NCBI GenBank assembly: GCA_948567375.1
Contig: OX419761.1
Coordinates: forward strand, 49,850,501-49,914,500
DNA length: 64,000 bases
Source: Lunularia cruciata
Lineage: Eukaryota; Streptophyta; Marchantiopsida; Lunulariales; Lunulariaceae
Direction: 5' to 3'
In this document: piece after piece, positions 36,201-49,600 of the stretch
How positions within the stretch are numbered: position 1 is the first letter of the stretch
How the letters are laid out: each line of letters starts with the position of its first letter
Position numbers and translations under genes: made by a program
The notes under the pieces: generated by a model
Databases searched by the model: none
What the model saw: the letters and a program-made list of their open reading frames with translations, nothing else
What the model was told of the DNA's origin: nothing

Positions 36201-36710
36201 TTCCCCTCCGTTTCTTTAATGCCAACCCTCTACATCCAAAACGAATTAGCTTCATCACTCACGCCATCAGAGAGCATCTCTCACTTCTGTCCTAGCAGTC
36301 ACGTCCTACCTTCAGGCATTTCGTCCAAACCATCTTCACTATCGACACCAACTTTTGTGATATCTTCTCCTTCCTCTGCATCCTCTAACTCCAGACCTGA
36401 AGAAACTAAAACGTCAGAAACTACAACAACGATTAGTTTTACTTCCCCTCCGCCGTCGTCGGCTTGCAGGACTGCTTTAGAGGTTGAAACACCATCTAAG
36501 GAGGGGCTTGCGTCTGATTCGCTTGCTGATGACGGTTCCCCACGTTTGCTTCCAGTTTCCATCCGTCCGCAAATACTGAGAGGATCTCCGTTGACATTGG
36601 AAAAACCAGGGGTCTCACCCGTTGCTTCTTCTTCTTTCTCCTCTCCCTCTCACATGACTGCTTCAGATCTTCAAACACCGGGGATCTCATCTTATGCTGA
36701 GTTCTTGTAG
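33209..36710 (+). CDS. HKT: HKT/Trk-type Na+/K+ transporter, 796 aa, 3 exons
   Basis: HKT proteins carry Na+ and/or K+ across membranes through four repeated membrane-pore-membrane units. Exons are 33209-34506, 35212-35466 and 35873-36710, with GT-AG introns in the positions usual for plant HKT genes. Pore segments are readable: [13 protein letters not shown] (Gly84), [12 protein letters not shown] (Gly287), GSRNAGGA (Gly412) and [14 protein letters not shown] (Gly524). The hallmark GRHRGLP lies at 567-573. The start gives an N-terminus leading into FYRLHLAYF (37-45). All four filter positions are glycine; in angiosperms a glycine in the first pore marks the K+-permeable class, and serine there marks Na+-selective members. 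The transporter core ends near residue 585. A Ser/Pro/Thr-rich tail of about 210 residues follows, which is unusual since HKTs are typically 500-550 residues. Proline-rich reading continues weakly past the stop to about 36930. Confidence 0.93.
34499..34985 (+). repeat. 245-bp tandem duplication across HKT exon 1/intron 1
   Basis: Copy 1 starts at 34499, inside the last codons of exon 1, and includes the true splice donor (AT/GTAAGT at 34507). Copy 2 starts at 34744 inside intron 1 and repeats GGCATGATGTAA, but the donor there reads GTAAAG. Both copies run through CATCTTATCGGGAAGCATCA and TCTAAAATCCTTGCCA to CATAGACGAGA, with moderate divergence. Confidence 0.9.
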
Positions 36711-38916
36711 TTGTCCCCAACGCCATATGCTCCTGAGTTGGTACCACCAGGGACTACAATTATTTTTCGCTCTCCCCCATTCCCCTCACCGTCATGTCGT
36801 TCCAACCTTGGGGAGCTAGAAGCTCTCACCTGAATCACAGATCATTCCTCTTATTCACCCTCTACACCTCCCAGATTCCTCCACTTACCCTCTTCCATCT
36901 CCCTCCAGCATGACTAGAACCAAAATTGAAGGACCATGATCTCAAATTTTGCTTCTACTTCTCACCTTACTCTCATGGCAACATAATAGCATTTGGTGTT
37001 TTGCTTCCTGGAGACAAACCTTCAAATGCTTGCATACGACATCTAATCTCACTCTAGTTCAGCAATTCTGGTTTATGTTCATGGTAAAGTGGACAGGGGG
37101 CTTTGTTTGTTCATCTTGGCTGGGAGGAGACAAGAAGGTTCTGTCTGTATAGAAGAATTGAGTCCGGAATTCCGAGGCTCTTTCTCACCCATTCATGGCC
37201 CAGGAAGAAGGATAGCACATCCTCAAGTTCTTATCTAGGACTCCCCACCAAGTAGTCGCTAGCATCAGGAATTGTCGCTTAAACAGTTAGAGAAAATGTA
37301 TCATAAATTCCAACTTAGTTCTCAGGTTAGATGACGCAAGACAAAAATTTGACCTTAAGCCCGTGTAGATTTGATCCATATAGGTAGCTTCCATATTGAG
37401 CAAGTCAAGAAGGCTTCACTACTGTACCATATTTAAAAGTCTCGCGAATCGAACATTTACTTCGTATCTGTGAGAGCGTAAATATCTTCTTGATCGACGC
37501 ATTCTTTAGTTTAAGCAAAAGATGGTTAACCGACCAGAGTTGATAACTCCTATTGCATACTTCTCCAGGTAACAGCCCGAAGGCTCAACTGCATTGAGTC
37601 CTCAACATGGTCCCACATGGGCAAGACTAAAGATCTCGTAACCAAATTTGAACCTGACGATTAAAATCACCATAAGGACTACAGAATATGGACCCTTGTG
37701 TTTGGATGGCTTGCGCAACAGAACGCCATTCCATGTTGCGGAGTTGTCTGTAGCCTCTCTTCAACTCGCCGATTAACCACTAGACACAACAACGGGATAC
37801 TTCTCCAGCCTGACTCGACTTCGATAAGTCCAAGAGCATTCATGGGCTCCATCCAAGTTTTTACTACTTCCGACAAAGAATCTTCAAAGTAGAAGACATA
37901 AGCCAGATCACAGGAGACTTCCCGTTCCTACTTATGGCTCAAGCTATCTCCATTGCTCATCCTTGAAGGTACTGTCTGAAGGAGATATTTTCTAAATCTG
38001 AAGCTACTTCTGGTGATTCTTCCTTGGAAGCCGTCAATCATCCCCAACAAGATATTAATCCACAAAAGAATCGACTTGGTCTTTGATCACCAGTTACGAA
38101 AGTCCTACGAACTTTGTAGTTAACACGTACTGACACATGCCCATCACAAAAAACTCTCATCAAGCGGCCACAGGTCTGCACTGTAAGAAGCACTTGATAA
38201 CAAGTTGTCCGTGTGAATCTACTGCTACTTAAATGAGTGGAAAATTGGACTGGATCTCAATCCCTCACCCAGAACCTAGGGTCTTCAAGTGTAAAGACTT
38301 GAAGGTGATCGTGTGTAATGCAACTCAGTATCATCAGAGTTCCCCGTCACTCCCACCACTCTTTTGGAAAACTTCTTCTACTTGAACATCCTCCCTTTCG
38401 ACTTCAAGGTCTCGCTTCCTGTGGGTCACGATGGCGTTAAGAGGCAGTTAGTAGAGGCTTTTGGTCCCAGTAAGTAGAAAAAATTTAAGTTGGAGGGTGT
38501 AGACCCGGGGGAGTATACTATTTTGCGACACAAATCACGAGGATTTGCCACCTTGATTTATATTACCACCTACTAGCGAACCAGTGCAAAAAAGCAGACT
38601 TGTGGTGTGAAACGCAGAGGAAAGAAAAACATATTTGCGTGATGGTTCGACAAGCCCAATGATAACCAAAGAAGAGCGCCATGCCTTGCCCAGATAGTCA
38701 AGCAACAGAAAAGGCACTTTTGACAAGAGTCAGTATTATACCAACTAACTACAAGCGTGTGGTAACACCAACATGAATCTGACCCAGTCTTTGACAAAGC
38801 ACAACGTAATATAGTGCACATCCCCCAGGGTTACCGGTTCCTAGAATAGCAAAACTTTGAAGATCAACTTGGAGTGTAAATCTACTTGAAGCTAACAACA
38901 GTCAAGGAAAGTAGCC
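36711..38916. other. Intergenic between HKT and the Canopy-like gene
   Basis: The two genes converge here. The first roughly 220 bases are pyrimidine-rich with broken proline-rich frames, possibly the HKT 3' UTR or a decayed end of its tail. The rest holds only short frames with no recognisable product. Confidence 0.5.
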
Positions 38917-41689
38917 CTACTTGCGCGACTTGCAGTGTTTGGTAAGCTCCCAACACAGAACGTCCTCAACTTCCCCAGCCTTGACTTCTCCTTTTTGTAT
39001 CTTGTCAGTCAGCTGAGATACACAATGCCCTTAACAATGAGAATTGCACAGTTTCACCTCTCCTTCCAATGAGCATGCGGCACAGCTTGATCTTTATGAG
39101 AATTACAAAAGGAAAACGTTTCAAGGTTTTCTTACGAGGAGCTGTTACCTCATCTTCCGTTGTCTCGAGAAGCCTGTAGCAGACAATGAAATGCACAATT
39201 AAACAAATGTATCAGCTCCAGACGACGTTTAAGCCAAGAAATCTGTAGCAAGAATATCCTATGACAAAAAGAGGACAGACTAACACAACGAAACATATTC
39301 AGGCCATCAGTAGACAATATCTTTTTGAACAATGTATCTGCTGTTTGTCACAATCAACACCCAACACAACTAGCCAACGGGCCCAAGTAACAAGAGTACA
39401 TACAAACCGAGAGGGAGAGTTCACGACCTTCCACAGTACGAGATGAGCTCTTTAGAGTGCCTCTCGGCGGCTTGTCGGTCTGCAGATATTCAGAGCTAAT
39501 ATGAGAACTCTGAATCACATTCCATAGGTATTACTCCAAGTCTACATAATTGAATCATGGAATACAGAACCCGTTATAAGAAGCCTAGTTTCATACTCAC
39601 GTCCCAGTCTACAGTATCTCTTCAACGGAGAGTGTAGAGTATCTGGCAAAAGTGCAATCGTCAACAAGGAAACATCGAGCGTACAGATTCTAAGTCGTAA
39701 CGATCTTCACGTTACTGTTAGGCTCGAGAAAAGCACGTGTGATGAGGATAAAGGGAATCAAATGGAACGTAATATTACCTATACCGATCAAGTTACCATC
39801 AAGCACCCTCATCCACTCCCCGAGACCGTCTTCATTCTGCAAGTGCATACAAGCCTCAAACATTTAGCTTTCCTTCGACGCATAAGCTCAGCTCGCTGCC
39901 TTCAAAGCCGCGTACTTATACATTAACTAGAGATGCAGTTAAACAATGGTCTGAACGGGCAGACATAGTTAATGAGTTTGTACAATATCTACGAAAGTAG
40001 AGGGTTTATGACCTTTTTGTACATGTAGCCTTTAAACTTCGCACAGAGTCCATCGAGTAGTTCCACGACCCTCAATTCACTAACCCTGGATCCACGAAGC
40101 TCCACACACAGAACAATTTGATATCACAAATACCGTTTGAACTATCAGCAAGACTGAGAAATAGCAGGATATTGGTCATTTATGATGGGAATAGAAGCAA
40201 AATGGCAGTACCAAAATTCCACTACCATAATGATAATATAACTTAATAAGGAAAAGCAAGAAACCAGTTCCCGTTCTTTTGTTACAAGAAGGAAAAAATA
40301 AATTACGCATGTTTCGAAACACCTAACGTATCGAGGTGGTAAGTCGTCTCCAACTTCCAAAGCTACCAGCAGTCGAGAAGACAGTACTCCAGAAGCTGGG
40401 CAAAATATTGGATACTTGAAAATACTGATCGGCAAGATAGCAATCTCCGCAGATAATCAACGGCATTAATGTTCTCACATTCATGAGCTTTGGCGGAAAC
40501 CAGTAGAAAGGACTTAAAAGAGTTACCTGTAGTCGATGACTTTGCCCTCTCGCTGACCCTTTGAATCAAGTCGATGTCTTAAGTCGATATGATTTCTGGG
40601 TCTCTCCTGCATTGCCCATTTCCTCGAATGGAAGACGTCAGAATGTGAATATACCAGGTTTTATGTTTCCCCATCAATCAAGATTAACCTAAAACAAACA
40701 ATCTACATGCATCACCATTCTACAGCTCGTGTGCTTCTGCACGCACGCTACCCTCAAAAGTTCTTCTGAAACGCACAAGTTTCTGGAGGACTGCTCATAG
40801 ATAGGAGTAATCAGCACACGCGTCTATCCACCTCTTTACATTCGAGTTGATATCCAAAGTACTAGGACCGTTGATATAAGCTCAGTTGAATTATAGTTAG
40901 ACGAAATCGTGCTCAGTAAACTGACAGTAGAGAACTAAGTAGCATACATTGGCAAGACCCGTCTCCAGCTCATCCTGCAGAAAGCAAAGCAACGGATTAG
41001 AAGTTTCAAGATGAATGTCAGAAGATACGATCTAGTATAGACTAATGTAAGATCTTAGAATTGACGGAGTGAAATAGGTGAATAGGTCCCGCTTAGAACC
41101 TTGTTAAAAGAAACTGACGGACATTCAACGAGTTGTATCGTACCCATTACAAGCTTCGCGTGTTATCACATATTTTTTTCAAATCAACTTGCCTTCTCGT
41201 ATCTAGACTAAAGGAATAGAATCTGTTATTGTATTCCACTCTTTAATCAATTATCTCTTCTTCGTTTTGTGAGTCGTGTCGGTAACAGCATATAAATGCT
41301 TCGTGCTTCTCTACCTTTCAGAACTCGTTCCTTAATTCCTCACTAATTGGAGAAAGACCCACATTGTTGATCAATCAGAAGATCTTGATAATAAGTTCAA
41401 ATCCTGCTATCAGCTTTCCCTCGATCATTACATTCGAATGAGTGAAAACGAAAAGAAAATCTTCGCGTTAAAGAGGTGATAAGATCAGCGCTTCTTTGTA
41501 TCACTGAGTTCTTGAACATGTATTCTAGCTGTACATCAGAAGGTAAATAAAGAAGAGAACTGGCACACGTACAGCAACGGCTTGGCAGGCGGAGCATTTG
41601 TTGGGCACACCCAAAGCAGGATTCAAATGACCCGCCAACAACCCCATCAGCAGCAGTAAACCCAACGAGGATACCACAAATCGGTCCAT
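38917..41689 (-). CDS. Canopy/MSAP-like ER protein (DUF3456), 175 aa, 8 exons
   Basis: Joining minus-strand exons 41689-41573, 40974-40948, 40606-40527, 40085-40013, 39836-39779, 39479-39428, 39173-39149 and 39012-38917 gives one continuous frame with GT-AG borders and a TAG stop. An N-terminal signal peptide (hydrophobic 9-19, likely cleavage near 27) precedes KCSACQAVA. Conserved blocks are NHIDLRHRLDSKGQREGKVI (53-72), VSELRVVELLDGLC (76-89), SKELISYCGRLLETTEDE (127-144) and GEVEDVLCWEL (157-167). Six cysteines (32, 35, 89, 134, 164, 171) fit the saposin-like three-disulfide fold of Canopy/MSAP proteins such as the Arabidopsis TLR4-regulator/MIR-interacting MSAP family. These are ER-lumenal factors; animal members help fold surface receptors, while the plant role is poorly known. 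Two exons are only 27 and 25 bp. There is no C-terminal KDEL. Confidence 0.9.
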
Positions 41690-44600
41690 TCTGAATTTCT
41701 CACGTTCCGAGTTCTGGTTCTCTTCCTCCCTGCTCCGTTTTTCTGCTGCTCCGCTCAGAGCGAGTACATCACATCAGCTCTCTCCAATCGATTCCTTTTC
41801 CTCTTTCCGAACGAGATTTCTGGAATGTTCTTGGCACTAAGATGGAATACGTCGGCAAGAGCTGACAATCAGGGGAGTTGTCAAAAGTCTCTCTCATGCT
41901 TCTGCTGCCGGCCTGTGCACAAGCACTAAATAGTAGTACCATAATGCACTTCACAAGCAATTGACTATCCATTGTCAAGCATTTGAATCCATTTTGGCTC
42001 GTTCGCAACGTACTACCTACTTCATCACAAGTTTGCAGTAGACTCACGAGGTTATTTGAGGTCAGGAGGAAATTCATGTGAGGATTTAGATGTCCGAACC
42101 TTGTGAGACATATCATAAGCAAAAACATAATTTGTAACAAAGCTTTTTACTTATGGAGTTTCTTTTGATCTTGCATATTGATGATATATTACTATTCCTC
42201 CCTTATTCCGTCTTGGGCCATTGCCTTACTAGGTCAGAAATCTATTGGGTCTTTAAACTACCGGAAAGGGACTCAATAATTATTATAATCAGCATCAAAG
42301 AAATTTAAATATGTTTACTATAATAATTTTGATATCAGTATTATTTTAGATTATAATAGTCGCAACCACACTATAAATATTGTTCCTGTATCACTCCTTG
42401 ATGCCACGGAGCCTAAACCTTAACTAAGTTCAAGTTCTAATCAACGACATCGAAAAACTGCCTGTAGTTCAACTGAAAATGCTTTGATATAGATATAATG
42501 TATATCGGTAAAAATGAATTTTAGTCAAATATATTATTCATCCATTACAAGAATAGTAGCTAAAGAAATGAAAACGTGAAAAGTAGTGTAGGATATTCAT
42601 ATTATTATAATAAGGAAATTAAGGCTCTATTCTTATATAATAAATTATATATAACATTATTCAAGAGTTATCATTTATAGCTTAAATTAATCTTAATACT
42701 TCCACTTTACTACTCTGAAGCATTTGTGAAAACTGAGTATGGGATGGACTGGAGTGGATAACTGATCATTGTTCAAAACATATAAGATGTTAAATGTTAA
42801 TTGCTTAGGTGGGGAAAAGCATTTGTGCATTATCTTCATTAGACATTTAGTTCAAACTCTAGCAGTTGAGTTTTCAGCATAATGTTTAGCGAAGTCTACC
42901 TTTTCTAATCAAAGTAGCATGATAACCTCTTAAAAAGTTTGAACTAATTTCTAATGTACATTATCTCGGAAACATGCAAACTAATATGATAGACTAACTC
43001 TTACATCAGTTTCTGTCAATCATTACAATTAAAATTTATATAATACTTTTTAGTGTAACATTTTATTCACGTATCTCCATAATCAACCTACTAGAATGAT
43101 GTTTTGGTTCTAAACAATCGCACTAAGGTTTTGCCAAATTATTTCCAACAATTTCTCTGAGAGGAGATGAAGCCTCGGCTCCCAGTATTCACAACCATGA
43201 TTCTACTTTGACCGGGCAATATATTCGCAAGTTCTCATTGGTCCACACTCCAGCCAAGTGGCAGCAGATCAATGGTTCTGACGTTGCTGTTTGTTTTCTC
43301 GACCAATTAGGACAACCCTCCATGTCACGAGGACGTTGTCCCCAACGCATGCAGCAAGTCCATCCAGTAAGAACAAGTTTCAGTCAAAGGACGTTCCTAA
43401 CTTAACTATGCTTAGTAGCACAAGTTTCAGCAAAGGACGGTCCTATTTAACTATGGTTAGTGCTTGCGGATACGCAATGCTCCTTTTGTGATAAGTGTGG
43501 TTTGCGTGTCAGTTGCGAAACTGAGACTAATTGCTTCATGTACAAATTATATTTAATTGATGTCAAAAGTCTACTAAGAGTAAAAGTACACTTAAGAGTA
43601 GGGATAGCTGATAAAGGATAATGAAGGAACAAATAGAATAAAGGAAAATGAAGATGTGACAATATAGTGAGAGTTTATGTCATAAATTTAACTTGATAGG
43701 CTTTTATACCGTGGGTTTTGACAAACAGTGAATCTAATATTCAGGGGATTTAAAGGGACTAATGAATGCTTTGCTCATTCCTATATAAAGCAAACATTAT
43801 ACAATTATAAGACTAAGGAAATGACCACATAGTGGAAAAAGAAAAGCAAAACTCGTCAACTACTTCACAAATTATAAGACAATTATGATTATGAGAATAT
43901 TTGCCAAGTCGATCATCTTCGACATCACCTAGACTTGGAACTAGGTTAAGCAAATTGCGCGTTAATGGGTAAAAATAAGCAATTAATTCTCTTTCTCTTG
44001 ATTATGTAAGATTTAGTCATAAATAAATCTAAGCAGGCTGATGAGAACAAAAATTAACGGTAAATTGGATACGAAATAAAATGTTTGAATTCACCTACTT
44101 TCCCATCTCATTTATCTGTAATCATACTATCATTGCTCTAACTGGTGTGAGGCAAAAAGAGACATTTTTCATATTATAAAATGAATGAGTAAATATTCAT
44201 TGATTGGTGTACAATCTTGGATTAAGAGGGAACTGTTTTAATAAGATAAGTATTTTAGGTTTCATAGACCTGCCTTTATGTGACAATTTGAACCCAGAAG
44301 ATGAAGCATTACCGTAAATAACATCCTCACTTCATTGATCATTGATCATAATTTCAAGATTGAGTGAAACCAAATTACTGTAGCTACCACATTAGTGTGA
44401 CGTCTAATTCTCGGAACATCCCCGAAATACTAAAGGAACCATCATTGAAGAACTCAAGAAAGCCAATTTGTGCAAAGGATTCGAAAAGCATAAAACAATA
44501 ATCGCCATGACAAGACAATTAGACTAGCTCATCAAGATTTGATAGTACGATTACTCCCTACGGTATAGGACCATGAAGATCAAGTTACCAAAGCAAAATT

Positions 44601-46190
44601 GGTAAGAGAATTCAATGATAAAATATTGCAGAACAGTTGAAGTGCTTATGTGCTAAAGGTTTAAGAACACTTCATTGGGGTTAATTTCACGGTGAAAACA
44701 TCACACTATACAATGGCTAACCATGAAAAATTGATTACCGATAACCATTTGGTTTACCCAAGGTAAAGAGGATCATGGATAAACAAAATTAGAGGGCGTT
44801 TGATTGTGTTCAAAATTCAAGTGTAGAAAAATAACGTTGTTTGCTAGGTTGTGGTTATAAGGGTCTTAGAATGGTAAATTAAAAATTAGATAAATTGTAA
44901 AGATACACTTATTAATAATAGGTATAATATGGTGATTACTAATATAAATAATAGGTTGATGATAGGTCACTTTTGGAGACATATGTGACTGAGGTAGAGG
45001 AGGGATCATTTTTTCTTCAGATGTTATGGAGATATAAGAGAAATGATTATCCTTACAGGCATGGGAGTACCTTTCATCCTTTGTTTAACTACCATCAGAT
45101 TGGACCAAAAGTTTGCCATTTTTCTTGATGGAATAACAATGTCAACATATACTACATTCTTTTTTAGTTGACTCGTCCATTCCTCGAGCTACTAGAGCAC
45201 ATATCGCTCTTGCTCCAACAAGAGTGCATCCTCTTGGATCCTAGCTCAATTGTGCATTAAGGCATTTTGACTCGCATTAGCTACCTTATTTACAAAAATG
45301 AGATTCCGTCTAGATTTGGTCCACCCATTTGCATCTTCATTACTCACTTGTGAGTGTGGTTCTACACTATATACAACAACATTCTATATGACATGGTGTC
45401 TTTTTGGAGGACAAAGGATATCTACTAATGATACCATTAAAGATATAGTGTTTGTTATGGTATGGGAAAGTGGATACTTTGCTTGGAGGGAGTGTTAGTA
45501 TGCTTTGCAAATGACATCTGTCATGACACTTATACTTGATCCAAGATGATGAGGTGACAATAGCAGATATTGTGGTTATGGATCCTATGCTATGCAATTT
45601 TGGAGGGAGTGATTACTCATCTCCTAGATGGGTAGCAAGCAGAACAACATCATGCAAGATCTCCAAGTATGAGGCTATACAACGAGATCACCTTTTTGTT
45701 CCTCTAGCCTTGGAGTTATATGGTGTGATGGACACAATAATTAATACATTTGTCAAGGAACGTGCACAAACTTAGCATGTTAGACATCATGTGTACCATT
45801 ACTTCTATACTTTATAGCATATTTTATACAATTGTGTCAATGACAGTGTAATTCATAGGAGAGTAATCACACTAGATGATATTTCTTCAATGTTCCAATA
45901 GTTGATAGACCTTACAATTTGCATAATTAGAACTATGATATCTTAGGTCCAACAGGGTAGATTCCTCGTATTGATACTAATGGACTTAGTCTCATTTGAC
46001 GCGCTATGTCTTTTGGTTGATGGGTGTTTTCTATCTTTCTTGTTGTTATCTTGCGCGGTCGCGTCGCCCCTTATGAATAATGATTAACCCCAAGGTACGG
46101 CGAACCCCGAGTTAAAATGGTTACCACAGTTACCGCGGGGGCGTCGTTGGTATCCCCCTTGGGGTCAAGGAAGGAAGGACGGTCGGTCGG
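41690..46190. other. AT-rich divergent intergenic region
   Basis: This is the 5' side of both the Canopy-like gene and, farther on, the signal peptide peptidase gene. A pyrimidine-rich stretch at 41690-41760 is likely the leader of the Canopy-like gene. From 42.2 to 45.2 kb the DNA is AT-rich with short frames only. A possible retroelement remnant lies at 45240-45800. Confidence 0.5.
45240..45800 (+). pseudogene. Possible retroelement-derived open frames
   Basis: The frames at 45298-45498 and 45536-45775 read like the end of a reverse-transcriptase-related protein seen in some plant repeats: ...VTIADIVVMDPM..., then ...RDHLFVPLALELYGVMDTII.... The resemblance rests on the pattern '..FVPLALE.YG..' only. 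I could not see a catalytic core upstream, and the frame is broken. Confidence 0.3.
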
Positions 46191-46655
46191 TCATCCGGTG
46201 CTCTCTCCCCAGTTCCTTCGTGCGTGCACACTATTCGATTCGAATTTCTCGTAGACGCGACGATGCGTTCTCGTCGTGGAGAGTGAGGACTGATCGGCGA
46301 CGAGGATAAGTTGTTTCGAGCGATTTCTCTTGCTCGATTGAGGTTGATTACGGAGAAACGGAGGTGACGGTGGGAGGAAATTTGTTGGAGTGAATCGAAG
46401 AAACTTGAGTGAGGAGTGAAGGTGATTTGATTGAAATTGATTAGGTGCCGACTTGTTGGACCATCGTCGAGGAGGATGGGGAGCTACAGTAGATGCTAGT
46501 GAGGCAATTGAGGAGGAAGACAGGAGAGGGGAGAAGCGGCGCGGAAGAGCGGAAGAAAAGCACATTGTGTTGGCGAATTGAGGATATAAGGCGAGGGAAG
46601 CAGAGGAAGGTCTTTATATTTTTTGTTTACAGACAGGAAGAACGAGAGAGCAACC
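46191..46655 (+). promoter_or_regulatory. GC-richer leader/promoter region of SPP
   Basis: CpG content rises sharply from about 46.05 kb up to the start codon. A hairpin-forming pair ACCCCAAGG (46088) and CCTTGGGGT (near 46165) and a (GGTC)n run at 46175-46190 lie just upstream. This probably contains the transcription start and 5' UTR. No clear TATA box is seen. Confidence 0.4.
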
Positions 46656-49600
46656 ATGGCCCTCGTCGAGCGCCTGGCGAGTGCGGCCCTTATCGGTGTG
46701 TAGGCTTTCTTTGCAGGGTTTTTGGTCTACAGTCACTACATGGTCTGGATAGTCTTAGTTCTGCTACCCACGGCTAGAGCGAGCTGTTTTTGTGGAGGTT
46801 CTTGAGCTGTTTACGAGCTTATACATGAAGCTTTCAATCTAGATCTTTAGCTCGTGTATAAAATTTGTTTTTAGTGGTCCGCCCCTTCCTCTCCCTACTT
46901 TGCTGATTGCAAATTTCGTATGCTTCGAGCGTAAGATTGAACAATTAAGTCGCCGGAACGATTTGCGCCGAGCAAAAAGACACAATCGTTTAGCAGTGTA
47001 TTCTATACGGGCTCTATACTGGCCGGCACAACGTTGAAGACGGATACATATCTTTCAGCACCCTGAAAGATGGAAAATTTCCTCATAGTTCAGCTTTGGA
47101 TGTCCCGGATTAGCTCGAGTTCGCCATTCAGCTGTCCTGTTGACTAACTCGTTGGTTCTGATGTGTCACGGTGATAAGTTTTTGATGACAGTATGAGTGC
47201 CCGAGGCCGAGGTTGATTAGGTTACGAATCTAACTTCTTCCCCCAGTTTTTGACTTAGATAGCGAATTCCTTTCAATACCGACCGGCCGCTCATCAATGT
47301 GGAAAGGCGACACGCACAAACCTGGGTTGATAGTTGGAGCAGTAATCGTGTCCGTCGGTTGTTGCCGACTTTCTCAGTCACGGTTCCTTTGGAGAGCATG
47401 TTAGGTCAATTTTCGGCAATTCTTACTTGAGAAGGAATTTATTTCTTGCTACTTCACCTTATGAGTCAAAAATCAAGAAGCACAACGACCATCTGTATCA
47501 ATGGTGCGAACGTCCCCAAGGGGAATCTTGCTGAAGTTAGTAATTGATAGCTGCTCAAAATCATTCAGCCTCCGAAGGCCGAGTCGTCTGAAATACTTCA
47601 ACTTCAGGAAAGAACTTGATATATGTGACGAACTCTCGAAGTCCGCTCCCCGTGAGCCGCTCTGTTTCTTCTCATGCGAAGCAGATACTGGATAGATTAA
47701 GGATCAAGTATATTCACCTCTTGGTTCTATGGTCGATCCCGTAGAGTCTTATGCTTATTCTCTCTAACTGAGAGTTACGATTTTTTTTCCTTTGTTACTG
47801 TCAAATTCAGAGTTAGTCTGGTCAGACGTGAGTATGGAACTGGTTTCCTTATTCTTTGAGTATATGAATATAAGCTGTACAGTTTTTGCTTCTCTCCTTA
47901 AAAGACATGTGCCAGATAGCTTAGATAAGTAAGACTAAATGAAAGTATACTTACCATGTGTATTATCCTGGAGCTCCTGCAGGTTTGACTTTGGCGCCTC
48001 TTGTTGTGAAAGTGAACCCAAATTTCAACGTAGTGGCTACAGCATGCCTTACCGTGTTCATCGGTTGCCACCGCTCTGTTAAACCAGCTCCTCCAACTGT
48101 AAGTGGAAATTCTGCTACCTGCGCAGAACTTATGAGCCCGAGCATCAAATGTGTGCGAAGGAATGGGGATATAAGTAGTGTCTGTCATTTATTGACCCGA
48201 TAGATGCATGTTAATAATCACTGATGTGGGATGCATGCTGACCTGACATATGGTCAGTGCTAGTGCTTACCTCCGTGCGTCACCACCCAAAGCAAGTGCA
48301 AAACAATGTTCAATCTGTGTGTAGTTTCTGATTTATGCTTGAGCTAGAAGCTTACCACATAAAGATCTACGATCTTTAAAAGGATACCTATTTTGGCCTG
48401 AAGGCAGTACCTCCACACGAGATCGAAAATGTGGTCTAGGAATCATGTTCCTTTTCCAAGTGCAGATATCTGCGGAAATGTATTCAGCCTATCGGAAGTA
48501 GAGTCTCAGAAAGCACGATGCGTATCTTAATTTTAGTATTAAATGTGGGCGGTTTTGTTTATAATTGTGGTGTCAACATACACTTTCAGGAAACTATGTC
48601 TAAGGAGCACGCAATGCGTTTTCCCTTCATCGGAAGTGCGGTACTTCTGTCACTGTTTCTTCTCTTCAAGTTTCTACCGAAAGACTTGATCAACACTGTT
48701 CTTACAGTTTACTTCTTCGTCCTAGGCGTTTTGGCCTTGTCGTATGTACTCCTAGACACAAAGTTTTTGCTCTTGAATTGAATGCTTGAAGATCTTATTT
48801 TCTTACATATCACCGCCCTTGAGCAGCATATCCGCTTCATTAAAAATGTTTCAGCTTGGATATATGTCTTGAACGTTTTGTAATGTGTTGTTTACCTGGG
48901 AGAGTGGCGGTCCCTTCGGCTCACAGTTCCTTCATGCCTATACTTTACTCCCTGGCTGACACATCCTTATTCATGGTTGTTTGGCAGGGCCACCATACTT
49001 CCTCTAATTGCGAATTTACTTCCACCCAGTTGGAATGACAACGAACAGGCCGTTACCTGGCATCTTCCTTACTTCAAAAGTTTGTTCTGACCTTTCTTCT
49101 CATTGTCTGAATATCAGGAGTACTTCTTCATTTGTTGTATATTTAAGTGTCGTCCATATATTTGGGTGTCACGTAGTGCGGTCGAGTTCGTATGTTTCGG
49201 TTTTGGCAAGAGTTCTATCCTAGCGCTTCCAGTGCTCAGAGTATTCAGTGAATACTAGAGCTGCATGTATTGCGACTCTTTGGTAACAAGAAACTGGTGT
49301 GATTGTCCTTGAACTTTGTCTTGTGGTGTCTTGATTCTACAGTTCGATATTAAAAAGTTTTAAAACATTGATGCGGGCCCGATGTTGCAGATGTGGAAAT
49401 TGAATTTACCAAGTCACAGGTAGTTGCAGGCATTCCTGGTACTTTCTTCTGCATCTGGTATGTGATCAAGAAGCACTGGTTGGCGAACAACACACTGGGG
49501 TTGGCGTTTTCAATTCAGGTTACACCTTTGCCTGCTCATGCTTCAATTTGTATTGTTCTTGTAATGATGCTACGACCAACATGTTGGTGTCTCAGCTCCG

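Noticed and set aside
36299-36747. Acidic minus-strand frame opposite the HKT tail
   Set aside because: The composition is explained by the Ser/Pro-rich sense strand, which joins in frame to the HKT exons.
41390-41420. tRNA T-arm-like AGTTCAAATCCTGCT
   Set aside because: There is no matching acceptor stem, D-arm or anticodon arm around it, and it lies in intron/exon context of the Canopy-like gene.
46191-46565. 124-residue minus-strand frame at the SPP leader
   Set aside because: Low-complexity Ser/Pro/Arg reading of a purine-rich GC leader; no homology, and it overlaps the likely SPP promoter.
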